Assembly: GCF_033115175.1 (NCBI RefSeq)
Contig: NC_084838.1
Span: forward strand, 91,477,968 to 91,541,967
DNA: 64,000 nucleotides
Direction: 5' to 3'
Source of the DNA: Lepus europaeus
Lineage: Eukaryota; Chordata; Mammalia; Lagomorpha; Leporidae
Part shown: positions 62,451 to 64,000 of the stretch, piece by piece
How positions within the stretch are numbered: position 1 is the stretch's first letter
How the letters are laid out: every line of letters begins with the position of its first letter
The notes under the pieces: model-generated
What the model was told of the DNA's origin: nothing
The model's input: only the letters and a program-made list of their open reading frames with translations
Database searches by the model: none
Program-made: the position numbers and the translations under genes

Positions 62451-63450
62451 GGCAAACTCCTGCTGCTCTTCTCTTTACTCACATCAAACTGTGGCTTAGA
62501 AGATGAGAGTGGCATCAGGCCAACCTTGAGCTTGAACCTGGTCCTGCTCTGGGTGTACTGGGCTGGTCACCAGTGCCCACTCCTGGCTGCTTGCCTTAAC
62601 TCTCAGCTGCCTGAGGCTCCCAGTGGGTTAGCTCATAGCCACGTCTTTGCTGTGTGTGATGTGTGGACATCTGGGCCTTGCTGACCCTGGATGGATGGCT
62701 CCCCCAGGCTGGGCCAGTTTCTAGGGGTGAATACCTATGATCATGTCTCATATACAAACCAGCCAGTCCAGAGCCACGCCCTTGGCCACCGTCCTCCCAC
62801 CTCACCACCCCAGGGCCAGGTGCAGACACTAGGGAGAGCCCCTGGCCCCCTGAAATCACCCAAACTGGCCAATCCTACCCTGCCACACCTGTTCCTTCCT
62901 GTGCGAACCAGTCAGGGCTCGTGCCCACGGTTCCCAACCCCTCTGCCTCCTGACCAGCCCTGGGGCTTCCCCAAGGGCCCCCATGGCAAGGACCCCCACT
63001 CCTCCGTGAGGAGCAGACGACTTGCCCAGTGGCGCTTGCCTCCTGTTGGCCTCACCATACCTAAATAACAGTACAACTGGAGACATTTACAAAGATGTCC
63101 AATTGCCCACTGGGGAGGACCCCTCTGGCCCCTTCCTAGTTCCTGGCAGCTCCCAGAAATCCTTGGCGCGCGACCCTCCCTGCAGCCTCCGCCTCTGTTG
63201 TCCCACGGCCTCTCTTCCTCTTACAAGGACACCCATCTTTGGATTTAGGGCCATCCTAATCCAGCGCGACTGTCCTAACTCCTATTTGCGGTAGGGCTGC
63301 CTCCACATCTAGTGTGTTGTCCCGTTTCCAGCTCAGCGCACTTGGCCTGCATATTTCGAAGCACTCTCCGCCCAGTTCCTGTTTTTCATGCTTGCCAGAT
63401 GAGGCCCCACACTCTGAACCACTTACCCACCTTCCTTTCTGTGCAGCTTC

Positions 63451-63500
63451 ACGGTCCCTTCAAGTTCACAGTCCCTTCAAGTTCACGGTTCCTTCAAGCT
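63451..63500. repeat. 17-bp tandem repeat, three copies
   Basis: ACGGTCCCTTCAAGTTC, ACAGTCCCTTCAAGTTC and ACGGTTCCTTCAAGCT follow one another. Confidence 0.95.
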
Positions 63501-64000
63501 AACCCAGCTTGCCAGCCTCAGGGACCCAGGCACAGGCTTTGACCTCTATCTCTTGCTCCCGACCCGCTGGCTGAGTGCACATGGACCTGACTTCCGTCGC
63601 GTTCCCCTTGGCCCGTGAGGCCGCTGCCCTCTGCTCTCTGGGCCTTGTGAGTAATGAACTTCATCTTTGGCCTGTCCAGGGTGAGTGTCGGTCACTGTGC
63701 CACCCCTGACTGCACTGACCTCTGTGAACGAATCGCAGCAGCAACACCTGTGAACTTGACTCCCTCTGTTGAGCCCCTTCCTTCCCGGCAAGAGCACACC
63801 CCACACCCTGCACCTGTACTGGCTGTATTCCTTCTCTGGCCCCCTCTGCACCCCCTAGTCTCCTGGGTTACCTCCCAAATGAGCCCCTTGCAATCAGATC
63901 TGGGTAGCGAGGTGGGCGGAGCCCCCGCAGCCTGCACAGCAGCGCCCTCTTCTGTAAGTGTGTGGGGGGGTGGATGGCAGCTCCCTCCTCTGCGCTGTGC

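Larger units (their letters stand above)
61669..64000. other. Intergenic DNA at the right edge
   Basis: No exon of FGD3, the expected next gene, was recognised. Repeated TATGAGACACAAATAGAGCT at 62402-62450 (about 29-bp unit, two copies), a 17-bp tandem repeat at 63451-63500, and an old-LTR phrase (GGATTTAGGGCCATCCTAAT near 63241) are seen. Confidence 0.5.

Noticed and set aside
60458-63942. Possible last exons of FGD3 at the right edge
   Set aside because: No PH or FYVE-type sequence could be recognised on the minus strand. In human the gap between FGD3 and SUSD3 is, from memory, about 20 kb, so FGD3 is expected outside the window.

Overview
This is a mammalian, almost certainly lagomorph, genomic window and most likely rabbit. 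About fifty copies of the lagomorph C-SINE (CSINE) fill it: a tRNA-derived head starting GGGCYGGC, a CT-rich stretch and an AAATAAAT/poly(A) tail. Old L1M, MIR and MaLR (MLT1/MST-like) copies lie between them. There are no bacterial-style genes. The only coding sequence is a set of short, correctly spliced exons, so long open frames here are mostly chance frames in GC-rich DNA.

Two genes can be reconstructed, both on the minus strand, and one neighbour is inferred. (1) At the left edge, bases 1 to about 460 end in AATAAA and look like the 3' UTR of a plus-strand gene. By synteny with human 9q22.31 this should be NINJ1, convergent with CARD19. (2) CARD19 (BinCARD) is complete: coding from 21887 down to 8873, six coding exons, all splice sites canonical, 183 residues, an N-terminal CARD, a single C-terminal membrane segment and a CpG-island promoter. 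(3) SUSD3 is on the same strand: coding exon 1 at 52852-52762 under its own CpG island, then exons for the membrane segment (35643-35496) and the cytoplasmic tail (34800-34651 and 31444-31282), with AATAAA at 30979-30974. I could not find the exon that encodes its sushi domain anywhere in the 17 kb intron where it belongs. The four exons seen join in frame without it into a 183-residue membrane protein.

Layout: 1-8.7 kb, NINJ1 3' end and the NINJ1-CARD19 gap; 8.7-22.5 kb, CARD19, with an L1M copy and a CSINE cluster in its 8.6 kb first intron; 22.5-30.9 kb, intergenic and rich in nested CSINEs and MaLR LTRs; 30.9-52.9 kb, SUSD3, whose large intron carries an L1M copy cut up by CSINEs; 53-64 kb, intergenic DNA upstream of SUSD3 (FGD3 is expected beyond the window), with a U2 snRNA fragment and a minus-strand L1M.

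I see no undescribed multi-gene system. The observations most worth following are the unseen SUSD3 sushi exon, a triple AP-1-type motif in CARD19 intron 1, a GC-box minisatellite at the CARD19 promoter, and an open frame running from CARD19 exon 3 into intron 3. Repeat boundaries are by eye and may be off by about 10-20 bases.
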